Positions 31,201 to 38,942 of a stretch of DNA of 64,000 nucleotides are shown here, piece after piece. Numbering within the stretch: position 1 is the stretch's first letter; every line of letters starts with the position of its first letter. The translations under genes and the position numbers were made by a program. Origin of the DNA: Pycnococcus provasolii (lineage: Eukaryota; Chlorophyta; Pseudoscourfieldiophyceae; Pseudoscourfieldiales; Pycnococcaceae); the NCBI GenBank assembly GCA_938743325.2, contig OW568865.1, positions 186,001 through 250,000 of the forward strand, read 5' to 3'. Under the pieces are notes generated by a model. It saw only the letters and a program-made list of their open reading frames with translations, was not told the DNA's origin and did not search any database.

Positions 31201-31635
31201 CTTGCTGAAGATGCGACGCGAGGAGGTGCGACAACCGTCGCGGCGGTGATGCGGAATCTTAGGCAGGGAGCGATGGATAGCGCGGATGGTGACGATGAGT
31301 CGGAGGATCTCGCCCGTGGTTCGAGCGGCGGTGGCGGAAAGGCTGGCCTTTTCAAGGCTGCAGCGAAGCTGAAGTTGGCCAGTGCAGCATCTGGGGGCGC
31401 GTCGAAGCTGGCAAACCTGGCAAATTTTGCCTCGAAGAGCGCGAATCGGACGCCGAAATGCGTACAGAACGCGGTAGAGACGGTGCGCGAAACGTGGATC
31501 GAACGCGAAACGGCTGTCAAGACGCCCCGGAAGAAGAAGAGTGAAAAGGGAGACGACGGCGAGAACTCTTCGTCCGCACGTGCAACGGATGAGACTGGCG
31601 AAGCTACCGCGGGAGCAGACGACGGAGAGTCGTAG
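28234..31635 (+). CDS. Axonemal dynein light-chain-domain coiled-coil protein (AXDND1-like)
   Basis: 1,133 residues from the ATG at 28234 (MAHTPRTARN). Residues about 1-240 are Ser/Pro-rich. About 280-450 resembles the Ax_dynein_light family (p28/DNALI1, AXDND1): LYGRAAGEIIREVSVHCAER, GALMANVWNGAMMIYSKL, followed by coiled coil to about 535 (EENMKLRAALEDARTEMARM). A second conserved-looking region at about 760-980 has LEEFTGIFLQKRMGIQSAVV and EIGYNFIHALQKHAYDADCE, reminiscent of the N-terminal domain of TSNAXIP1-type sperm or flagellar proteins. The C-terminus is Lys/Ser-rich. I infer a flagellar or basal-body protein; the partner is unknown. It is head-to-head with B9D1, which fits. An upstream start at a GTG is rejected. 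Confidence 0.75.
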   Translation: MAHTPRTARNAYGYGHMAQQQATGGGGGSGAQDLHLTSPQFQSAASLSTDALANTLYEALYSNAPVAGTWTGDVATPLPPTTASKSRLLPESSSSPRMPKLRLNTSQQAIGANGLPSPGARGAVTLPSAISPRSPASRRPASLLSNGEPQPMRSPRLRREISYLNESKGHGILARSPADLDFVLPPSAVPETNAVYARSPPPPSSEAAPSAQSSDEGDDITPKPLLWQNRVFPNRLPASRQDCVLLSHWLAQQSETLIGAHEAIEAISLKTKMVPPPESLHTRREVTPEEYQHDAERLGAQSVRLTSAAETAIRACRDAQTLYGRAAGEIIREVSVHCAERGALMANVWNGAMMIYSKLTQRLGDLVSMQGALTHDSVQILGREQSRILDERIQKALEVSALEAELEQRGTRRGSTMVTGGRRRRGSVAAEELLASLAQSGGMEENAGEENMKLRAALEDARTEMARMEVELERQIRNEESRQVLEQKIRHLEQDLASLREHQRSLTPRPDRYLGPHGQKLSTAMLDSLLRLATEAAPFLSKHKMNEEQLAKIMLSIPKKGEDGWAVDDMEFLGILRHAVDNPDVPLRRPDVTRALEREEMTVLIDHVSTEGLAFIQRALQREIDISSIVEFVTGSTPEGLALSPAYYGTMFGSDVTKQELTEIITYATVPTRRRFELMEKQIEVMHNQQSSAKNAESLQKQANVDDKEKKDDADDGSKKSRKKQSPLERFLSKQWKDTFVGMGTGSDVPKFMRTNGKIRNRNMSKRDTEKMVKEIWSDKMRHDAKQPRPTSLEEFTGIFLQKRMGIQSAVVEIGYNFIHALQKHAYDADCELFLKILQGEIREEVYSAQIKMCRNVSLLCEALDSLSHGDKVTGYVSLADLRVGLRSLFPKKSADRHAELMEALSEDQPGTQIEHGRLFEEDREFNQGPFAEALRDQWLEERLEHLERIEAELTKMYESRGDMLLDMINVSLALREADPEVPDGQRRKLAEDATRGGATTVAAVMRNLRQGAMDSADGDDESEDLARGSSGGGGKAGLFKAAAKLKLASAASGGASKLANLANFASKSANRTPKCVQNAVETVRETWIERETAVKTPRKKKSEKGDDGENSSSARATDETGEATAGADDGES

Positions 31636-31920
31636 TGAAATCCTTTGGCTGACGAATTTAGACATGTAAAAAAATCACCGAATTGAATCCAGTGAAGTAC
31701 TTGATTGGGGACTTTGATATGTATATCGAGAAAAAGGCACTTATTCAAATATAACATGTAAACATCTATCTCACAAATGCTTCCAAAAAGCGCAAGAGGC
31801 GCAGTTCCAACGAAAACCCTCTCCTCACACTCAACCACCTTAATCAGCCACCTCAAACCACCTGGAGGTGGTTCAGTGGTTGAGTGTGTGTCACAGCATA
31901 CACCCAAAACATTAGCATTT

Positions 31921-32979
31921 TCAAATGCGGAAATGGTTCTTGATTGGCGCTTCGTTCAGCTCGAGTGTGCACGCAGTCAATCGGACGACAACCCCGGGGG
32001 CAAAGTCGTCCTTCATGACGCAGCCACCAAACTTGCCAATCGCCTTGAGAGGATTGACACCTGATTTGGGACTGGCACTGGCGGTGGCGGCTTTCTCCTT
32101 CTTCGCGGGTTTAGCCCCCATGATTGCACGGGCAGCGAGCGAAGCGACGCCGATCACCGACCACTTGAGCACGCTGTTCACCAGACCGTTATTCGGCGAG
32201 GACTTAGGAGACACCTTCTTTGGCAGGATCAGAGGTTTTTGGGGAGACTTGCTCGGCGACGCCTTGGTCGGTGTTGTGAGCTCCTTCTTTGCAGTGTCCA
32301 TCCTCGCGAGTTCCTTCTTCGCGCGCTCCTTCTGCTCAGCCAGCCTCTTCAGCTCCGCCTCCTTCGCAGCAGCCTCCTTCGCGGCAGCCTCCTTCGCGGC
32401 AGCCTCTTCCGCCTTTTTCTTCTCCGCCTCCAGCTTCAACGTCTGCTTCCTCTCGAGCTCCGCCGCCTTCTTGGCGGCTGCCGCCTCTTCCGCCGCCTTC
32501 TTCTCCGCCGCCTTCTTCTCTGCTTCCAGCTTCAACGTCTGCTTCCTCTCGAGCTCCGCCGCCTTCTTGGCGGCAGCCGCCTCTTCCTCCGCCGCCTTCT
32601 TGGCGGCAGCCGCCTCTTCCTCCGCTGCCTTCTTGGCGGCAGCCGCCTCTTCCTCCGCCTTCTTCTCCGCCTCAACCGCAGCCAACTTTTCCTCGAGGCT
32701 CTCCCCCTGCTCCTCAGGCACCGTCTCCGGAGCTGACGTCTTCTTGCTGACGGGAGAGCTCTCGAGCAAGATGTTGCTTTGTTCCGTTCCGATAATTTTC
32801 GCAACGGAACGCTTCAGGTCGTTGACGGTAGCCTCTTCGGAGTAGGTGATGCGAACCTGCTTCGTCTTTTTGTCGTAGACAGCCTGAATGCCGTGATTTT
32901 GCGCAGCCTTTTCGACGGGCGGGCCTTCGAACGCGGGGTTCTCGTACAGTTTGGGCGACGCGCACCCACAGCTAATCAT
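31921..32979 (-). CDS. Lys/Ala/Glu-rich coiled-coil protein, possibly acylated
   Basis: 352 residues from the ATG at 32979. It starts MISCGCASPKL, with Cys4 and Cys6 as possible palmitoylation sites. Residues 25-70 look folded (VYDKKTKQVRITYSEEATVN, DLKRSVAKIIG). Residues about 95-235 are a helical AEEEAAAAKKA repeat containing a duplicated 17-residue unit AAELERKQTLKLEAEKK. The C-terminal part is basic and Ser/Pro-rich, with a short hydrophobic stretch (VLKWSVIGVASLAARAI). No family was recognised. Repeats of this composition give spurious matches to many coiled-coil and TolA-like proteins. Confidence 0.7.
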   Translation of the reverse strand: MISCGCASPKLYENPAFEGPPVEKAAQNHGIQAVYDKKTKQVRITYSEEATVNDLKRSVAKIIGTEQSNILLESSPVSKKTSAPETVPEEQGESLEEKLAAVEAEKKAEEEAAAAKKAAEEEAAAAKKAAEEEAAAAKKAAELERKQTLKLEAEKKAAEKKAAEEAAAAKKAAELERKQTLKLEAEKKKAEEAAAKEAAAKEAAAKEAELKRLAEQKERAKKELARMDTAKKELTTPTKASPSKSPQKPLILPKKVSPKSSPNNGLVNSVLKWSVIGVASLAARAIMGAKPAKKEKAATASASPKSGVNPLKAIGKFGGCVMKDDFAPGVVVRLTACTLELNEAPIKNHFRI

Positions 32980-34290
32980 GTTTGTTTGTTAATATGTATA
33001 TATATATATCTGTGTAAAAAAGTGTGTGTTTGTTTGAGAGAGTTAGTTCTCTAGAGGTTGGTTATCTTGCGCTGATATACATATATATCACCCATCACAG
33101 CTAAAACGAAAACCGGATCGACCGACCGACTGACCGAACTTAAAGTTTTAAGTTTCAGGGTAGGGTACCCATCCCAATCCGTCCGTATGAATCTGTGTGG
33201 AACGTGTAGGCATACGTATCTTATGCACAAACAAAGGAGAAACAAGCAAGAGGTACCCTATGATACCACCAAGCTTAACACACACGCAGATACCATACAC
33301 ACGCAGATACGATACGCACCTTAACTAAAGGTAAGGACGCTCCTTCTTATTTCTTCTTCTCTTCTTAAGGGTAAGAAACGGCTTAAGGTGAGCTTAAGGT
33401 GAGCCTCCCTCCTTAAGGTAAAAGGGGAACGAGCTGAACTAAGGCTTTGATTCGTTGAGGATGGGAGGACCTCAGGTTGTGATGTGATGTGGTGTGGTGG
33501 CGACACCACGGAGGGGAACGAACGACGTGAAGAACAGCGGTATGTAAGGCGCCCCCCACCTCCCTCCCCTCCCTCCCAGTCTGCCCGTTCTTCGGAGGAC
33601 GGAGGAGCGGGAGGACGGAGGAGGCCGCGCACACCACCTTTCCAAGCAGCGCATCCGCCGCACCTGAGGTTCCCAAGTGCTCAGGTTCTCCCATCGCACC
33701 ATCACATCGCAAACCTTCCCTCCTGGATGCGCCACATCTACCCTACGGTTATCCCCACTTGTGTTCCTGTGCTTGTGCTCAAGCGGGTTCCCGTGCCTTG
33801 CAGCCTGGGGATCGCGGTGTCCCACGACCACCCGCTCACCCAAATCCTTGACCCTAACCCTTGATTTGCCAGTTCTTGATTTGCCTGGTGTCGATTGGAG
33901 ATTCATCATCTGACATTCTGACATGTTGGATGAGGAAATCTCGTCCGAGCTTAGCTTCCGTTTGGATAGTGGTAAAGGTAAACAGGCATGGGCAAGCTAA
34001 ACCAACCTATGTAACGTTAGGGTTTCTTCGTAACCCTGGTGCCGGCAGGCACCTCCTGGCTAGCTAAGGTTAGGGCTTCGCCCCAGCCATTGCTTTGTCG
34101 TTCCTAACCTTTTTTTTTTTTTTAAAACAATAACCAAGATGAGCGATCATAACCACCAACGTGTTACTATGTGACATCACGACTCACGAGCTACACCTTC
34201 ACCGACTGTGATCTCGGCAAGCACGCGCAGCACGAGAATTGCACAGTGAGCTGATTTATTTTCCCTTCTTTTTCGTTACAAGTTACATGT
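32980..34290. other. 1.3-kb gene-free region with simple repeats
   Basis: It contains (TA)n at about 32995-33010, CACACGCAGATAC duplications near 33280-33310, CTTAAGG-rich DNA at 33310-33420, CCCTAACCC at about 33850, GTTAGGG units near 34017 and 34066, and a T-run of about 15 at 34109-34124. Short open frames (for example 33472-33924 on the minus strand) lack coding character. Confidence 0.55.
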
Positions 34291-35091
34291 TTACGCCTCC
34301 TCCGTCACTCCCGGCTGCTCCGCACTCCACCACTTGCGAGGCCACGCCGACTTGTCGACGTCGTAGTTGTTTTCGTCGCTCGCGCCGCGCCACTTCGTCG
34401 ACCACGTGAACTCGAGCGTCTGCGCATCCACCGCCTCGGCGCGAGAGTTGCAAGCAGGAACCTCCTGGTGAATTTCCCACGTTGGCGTGACCACCTTGCC
34501 GTTGACTTCGACGGTGATATTCCGGAACGTCAGTTTCTCCGACGTCGGGTACGCTTTGCACGTGATTGGTTGGTGCTCGAGCACGAAGTAGACGACAGTC
34601 TCCGGGTCAGTTTGGCGCTTGTTGAGCGTGAATGGCGTCGTGATGGGCTCGTTTCCCTCCTTGGCGATTTTCATGACGTAAGTTCGCGTATCGCTCGGCG
34701 ACATGGCGAGTTCGCTAATTATGTTTTCACCCGGTTTCACCGTTTGTACTTCTGGTGACGTCCTCCAGCTTTCGTCCGTCCAGTCGAACACGCCGTTGAA
34801 AATCGAAAACTTGCTTCCTTGATATCCGTACGCCATGATAGGTTGAATGAGCGCACCATTTCCACCAGCCGTTTGCACTCCAAACCACCACCCAGGCGCG
34901 TTCGAGCCGAACGGAACGGCTGGCATCGTGGGTGTCGTCCACGCCGTCGACACGCGCGTGATGACCCCGCTCGAGGCGGGTACGCTGAAGGATGCGTACG
35001 TCAGCCACGACGACGCCGGGTCGTTCGCCGACGCGCCCTTGAGGTGCCAGCTAAGCACGCAAAGCACGGCGCTGATGACAAGCTTACACAT
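34291..35091 (-). CDS. Secreted jelly-roll (peptidase G1/ConA-like) protein
   Basis: 266 residues from the ATG at 35091. A signal peptide is clear (MCKLVISAVLCVLSWHLKGASA). The mature part reads like the two-sheet jelly roll of eqolisins (peptidase G1) and related lectin-like proteins: VSTAWTTPTMP, GWWFGVQTAGGNGALIQPIM, FDWTDESW, VKPGENIISELAMSPSDTRT and VYFVLEHQPITCKAYP. The Gln of LIQP and the Glu of VLEH sit where the catalytic Gln and Glu of G1 peptidases would be expected, but I cannot verify the alignment. Alternatively it is a non-catalytic carbohydrate-binding jelly roll. It is probably extracellular or vacuolar. It is divergent from the Ser/Thr-Pro-rich gene. Confidence 0.6.
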   Translation of the reverse strand: MCKLVISAVLCVLSWHLKGASANDPASSWLTYASFSVPASSGVITRVSTAWTTPTMPAVPFGSNAPGWWFGVQTAGGNGALIQPIMAYGYQGSKFSIFNGVFDWTDESWRTSPEVQTVKPGENIISELAMSPSDTRTYVMKIAKEGNEPITTPFTLNKRQTDPETVVYFVLEHQPITCKAYPTSEKLTFRNITVEVNGKVVTPTWEIHQEVPACNSRAEAVDAQTLEFTWSTKWRGASDENNYDVDKSAWPRKWWSAEQPGVTEEA

Positions 35092-35789
35092 TATTGTATA
35101 GTTTAAGCGACACAACAACAGCCACAAGCGACAAGTGACAAGAACAAGAACAACGACGTGAAAGAAAGAGAAAATGGAACGAGGCGTTACACGACAAACT
35201 GAGTCCGAGCCAAAAAGGAAGCCCAAAAACCAAACACCTAACCCAAACCCCCAAAACCCAAACCCCCAAAAAGCAAGTTATGAACTATGAATAGGGTTTT
35301 GAAAAAGAAAAGGAGGAGGAGTTAGGGTTAGGGTTAGCCTGGTCAACGCGGGGCGGGGCGGGGCCCTTGGAACGAACGTCTTGCAAGACCTGTGCAAGGG
35401 AAGGGGCAACTGCAACTGGGGTGGAGGGAGCCCTCCCTGATCTGATGCCTGATGAGTCCTGTTGTTGTCTACCACTCTACCCTAGGAAGGCCTACCTGTA
35501 ATTTCATCGTTCTGAGAACTTGCAAGTCTGTCGCTTGACTGCTTGAGTTGCCGTTGCCGTTGCTCCGGAGGCCTTGCCAATTGCCATCGGCCTGGAGAAC
35601 CTTTCGCCTCTCTTTTGCCGTTGCCTCCCTTCCCTCGCCTTCCCTTCCCTTCCCTTCGTCGTCCCCCTTCCCTTCCCTTCCTTTTCTCGACGATGTTCTT
35701 GGGAGCCTGGGAGGGAGGTTTGACTTTCCGCTTGACTGAAAGCGACCATTCATTCACTCACTCAACCTCTGCCGCCTGTATCTGCTCCC
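35092..35789. promoter_or_regulatory. Divergent region with CCCAAA, GGGTTA and CCCTT tracts
   Basis: 698 bp. Positions 35221-35275 hold CCCAAA/CCCCCAAAA units (G-rich on the minus strand); 35321-35338 is (GTTAGG)3; about 35625-35680 is a CCCTT-rich pyrimidine tract. It separates the secreted jelly-roll gene and the Ser/Thr-Pro-rich gene. Confidence 0.6.
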
Positions 35790-36872
35790 ATGGGGCCGCC
35801 TGTATCTCCCATGGGGCCGTCGTTCACACAAACTCGGGACAACGTCGACGTCGCAACGTCCTCGGTCGACCTTGACGTCTCGTTCGAAGGCGATGTCGAC
35901 GGGGACGTCGACCCGGACTACGAACGGAACAGACGTCGCATACTCAGCGGACGCGGCGTCGTCGCCACCTTGCCTCTTGCGTTGAACGACGCAGCGGTGT
36001 CTAGCAAACAAGCGGGGCAAATCCAACTCGCACCCATACAAGGCCAGAACTCCGCCGTGCTTACACCAAGAACGCTTCAACTTGACAACAACAACAACAA
36101 CAATGGCAACAACAACAACGGCGAGCACACGACTCAGCACATCCCGTTCCAGAGAAAGTCGCCAACGTCCGTGCTGCGTGGACCTGACTGGCTGTCGTCA
36201 GTTTCGTACCCGAGCGACGAAATGCCGAAGACGAGATGCCCAGCATCGTCGAGATTTGACAAAGATTCGCCATTCGCCAAAAACGCCGTCGCCGCATCGA
36301 AAGATCGCGCATCCACGCCTCGCATTTCGCCGTCGCTGCTTGACTCGGGCACGCTCACGCCGCGCAACCTGCTTCCTGCGGTCGTGCACACGCCTAGAAG
36401 CATAGAGACGACAACCGCGGCACTCGTGCAGCCGCCACCGGTACCGCCTGCGACTGCGGCCGGGTCGGTTGGACGGCCGCCACTCTCGCCACGCCTAAGC
36501 CTTGGTTCCGGTTTGGCGTACACCCAACGTGCGCCACCCCCGCTGAACCCCATACGACCACACCCCAACGCATCTACAGCAGCACAGGCACCCCCAGACC
36601 GAAGGCAGGTATTCGAAGTGCTCGACACGAACTTGACGATGAATGCAACGCAGGCATCACGAGCGAACACGTCCTGTGGTCGGCTGATGCGCTCGTCGTC
36701 GGAAGGCCTCAACAACGTGAGGCTGAGCGTTCCCGCGTTGCCCATTGTGACGTCGCTGCCACTCATGACGAACACGCTCATCGACGGGTCTGGATCCGAT
36801 GTACAGACGTGGAGTGCCGACGTGATCCGACCGACGGTGCAAGGTAAGGCACAGCTCGCGCGTGTGCGCTAA
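35790..36872 (+). CDS. Ser/Thr-Pro-rich disordered protein, unknown function
   Basis: 360 residues from the ATG at 35790, in the start context CCCATGG. The protein looks disordered. It has many Ser/Thr-Pro sites (LTPRTLQ, STPRISPSLL, LTPRNLLP, HTPRSIE, PPLSPRLSLG), typical of proline-directed kinase targets, and an Asn run (nt about 36088-36119, coded by AAC). No folded domain was recognised. A cytoplasmic or cytoskeleton-associated phosphoprotein is a guess. It converges on the esterase-fold gene with 136 bp between stops. Confidence 0.7.
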   Translation: MGPPVSPMGPSFTQTRDNVDVATSSVDLDVSFEGDVDGDVDPDYERNRRRILSGRGVVATLPLALNDAAVSSKQAGQIQLAPIQGQNSAVLTPRTLQLDNNNNNNGNNNNGEHTTQHIPFQRKSPTSVLRGPDWLSSVSYPSDEMPKTRCPASSRFDKDSPFAKNAVAASKDRASTPRISPSLLDSGTLTPRNLLPAVVHTPRSIETTTAALVQPPPVPPATAAGSVGRPPLSPRLSLGSGLAYTQRAPPPLNPIRPHPNASTAAQAPPDRRQVFEVLDTNLTMNATQASRANTSCGRLMRSSSEGLNNVRLSVPALPIVTSLPLMTNTLIDGSGSDVQTWSADVIRPTVQGKAQLARVR

Positions 36873-37008
36873 AAGAAGGTGGCCCTACGAACAGCATTGA
36901 TTGATTGGGGAAATATAAGGATATTATGGAGGATTGAATTTGTAACAAGATTGATGAGATGAAAAACAAGAAGAACAAGAAACAAATGCTTTTCATGACA
37001 CAAAGCCG

Positions 37009-38466
37009 CTACAAGCCATTGAATGACATAGGTTTGATATCTATATCATCTGCGAGCCAACCACCACCACCGCCAACGCGCGCCACCCTCACAGCCCCCG
37101 CCGCATCGAACGCGATTGCCATGTCCTGCTTGCGTTTGTGCACCTCTTCGAGCGCCGACGCCGCGGCGCATGCCGCGCCTACCGTCGAACCTTGGATCAC
37201 TCCCACCGCCACGCCCACCTCGGCCAGTTCGCGAGTTCCCAGGCCGCCCGCCGCTGCCGAAGCAGCAGCCGCACGTGGCGGAGCTAAAATCAGTGGCACC
37301 TTCTTTCCACGATGCGAAGCGCGGTCAGCCGCGTACGACGCGAAAGGTATGGAATCGGAGACGAGCACACAACCTGCGATTGGCGGCATGTTGGCGATTG
37401 TGGGCGCCCCACTTATCGCCTCCAGGCTAGCAAGCATCGCAACAGCGCTCGCTGCACGCCCAAACGCCACCATAACAGCCGCTCGTGGCATTTCGTGCGC
37501 TTTCACAGCCTCTCCCACGCTGCGCTGCAGGCGCTTCGCGACATCCTCCAGCTCCGCGAGCGTTGTGAGACCGTCGATGCTCACACCAGCCTCCGCACCG
37601 GGCTGCATGCTGCTCGCGAGCGGATCGGCCCAGCAGTGCGCAACGACGCCCCACGCTCGCACGCGCCTCTCGAGGCCAATGGGCAAGGCGATGGACCACG
37701 GCGCCCCGTGCAGCGTGCCGAGCGCGTCGTCGCCGAGCGCCGAAGCGCGCGCCTGCGCAGCGTTCACGCCAAGCTTCGCTTCATCTTCCGTTGGGTTTTC
37801 GTGAAGAAGGATGAGCAGCGGCGCGGAGGCGACCGTATCGTGCTGACGGTACAGCACGTTCAGACCACGGCCAAGCATGGCCATCGCCTCGCTCGTTCCC
37901 ATGGACCCAGTGATGGTGCCGTTTCCACCTGACTGCAGGCCGAGGCTTGCGAGTTGCGCTGCCATGGCGTCCTCCTCGCCGCCGCGTTTTCCATTCAGCT
38001 GGTTCATGAAAGACTTGAAATCGCCACCTACCGATAGTTGCTGCTGCGTGGTCGGTGTTGCTGTTGCGGTCGCTGTCACACGTCGTCCGCGCCTTGCTTC
38101 TGCACCACCCTTGTCTGTGGTCGCCTGAGGCGGCGGCGGCATGCCCAGCAGGGCCCTTGCGTCTAACTGCGGTGCAGGCGTACGTGCGTGCTGAGAAGAA
38201 GAAGAAGAAGTAGTAGGCACATTTAGCTGGGAACGCTGGGAACGCTGAACATCGGAGGTTGATAGAGACGCCGCCAGAGACGAGAGCGACGACCCGAATC
38301 CGCCCCGCGCATCGTCGTCGTCGGAGTTGTCGGCGTCGTGCGCGTCGCCAGGCACGACGAACCCGGATCGCGAGGAACCTGTGCCACCGGACACGCCCAG
38401 CGCGGCGGCGAGGTCGTCCATGGAACTGGAACTGGTCGCTGAGAGGGAGTCGGAATGGTCACGCAT
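37009..38466 (-). CDS. Divergent acyl-protein-thioesterase-fold protein, probably inactive
   Basis: 485 residues from the ATG at 38466 (MRDHSDSLSATSSSS). The first 200 or so residues are low-complexity and acidic/Ser-rich. The rest follows the APT1/LYPLA alpha/beta-hydrolase plan: APLLILLHENPTEDEA (usual FLHGLGD strand), then AELEDVAKRLQRSVGEAVKA, then AAVMVAFGRAASAVAMLASL where active enzymes have GFSQGGA, then IAGCVLVSDSIPF. The usual nucleophile Ser is replaced within FGRAA, and no matching Asp/His pair is evident. I infer a pseudoenzyme or a scaffold. It has its own ATG despite an open frame reaching 38802 upstream. Confidence 0.6.
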   Translation of the reverse strand: MRDHSDSLSATSSSSMDDLAAALGVSGGTGSSRSGFVVPGDAHDADNSDDDDARGGFGSSLSSLAASLSTSDVQRSQRSQLNVPTTSSSSSQHARTPAPQLDARALLGMPPPPQATTDKGGAEARRGRRVTATATATPTTQQQLSVGGDFKSFMNQLNGKRGGEEDAMAAQLASLGLQSGGNGTITGSMGTSEAMAMLGRGLNVLYRQHDTVASAPLLILLHENPTEDEAKLGVNAAQARASALGDDALGTLHGAPWSIALPIGLERRVRAWGVVAHCWADPLASSMQPGAEAGVSIDGLTTLAELEDVAKRLQRSVGEAVKAHEMPRAAVMVAFGRAASAVAMLASLEAISGAPTIANMPPIAGCVLVSDSIPFASYAADRASHRGKKVPLILAPPRAAAASAAAGGLGTRELAEVGVAVGVIQGSTVGAACAAASALEEVHKRKQDMAIAFDAAGAVRVARVGGGGGWLADDIDIKPMSFNGL

Positions 38467-38942
38467 CGATGGACCTTTCCAGAAGCCTGAAGGAAAACCC
38501 GAAAAGGGGCCGATTCCGGAGGACCCCCCCAAAATTCCGGAGGAAGAAAGGAAAGGGAAGGGAAGGGAAAAAACAAAAACTTTCTCGAGGACATCCGTAC
38601 TCCTCGGAAAAACTTTCTCCAACTTTCCGAGGACATCCGTACTCCTCGGAAATCCAAGTCGCCCGAAGGGTTCCAACATTCCAGGAGCTCCCAAGGCGGC
38701 AATCTTGTTTTTCAGGATGCCCACCCTACGAGCACACCTTGACAGAAAAACTACAAGTGCATGGGACTTATTTGACAAGCTTAGAAGGTGGTCAACTGAC
38801 ATTTAGGGGGCGTGATCGCGTGACGGGGAGGTCTAATCGCGTGACGGGGAGGTCTAATCACGTGACGGGGAGGTTTGGAGAAATCGGAGTGGAAATACCA
38901 CGTGTACTATTGATATTCAAGTTTTTCTTGGCTGACACAATT
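38467..38942. repeat. 5' flank with direct repeats and 21-bp tandem repeat
   Basis: It contains GGGAAGGGAA units at about 38553-38570; a 24-bp sequence beginning GAGGACATCCGTACTCCTCG duplicated at about 38587 and 38629; and three tandem 21-bp units of form CGCGTGACGGGGAGGTCTAA at about 38817-38876, the last starting CACGTGAC. These lie between the esterase-fold gene and the Crypton. Confidence 0.8.

Noticed and set aside
29002-31665. 887-codon open frame on the minus strand
   Set aside because: It is the antisense shadow of the AXDND1-like gene. Its composition (Leu/Arg/His-rich, no domains) fits a mirrored GC-rich frame.
33472-33924. 150-codon minus-strand frame as a possible gene
   Set aside because: It spans simple-sequence DNA, shows no domain or coding-like composition, and lies in a repeat-rich region.
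35469-35757. Three overlapping minus-strand frames of 81-94 codons
   Set aside because: They are readings of a GGGAA/CCCTT repeat in the divergent promoter.
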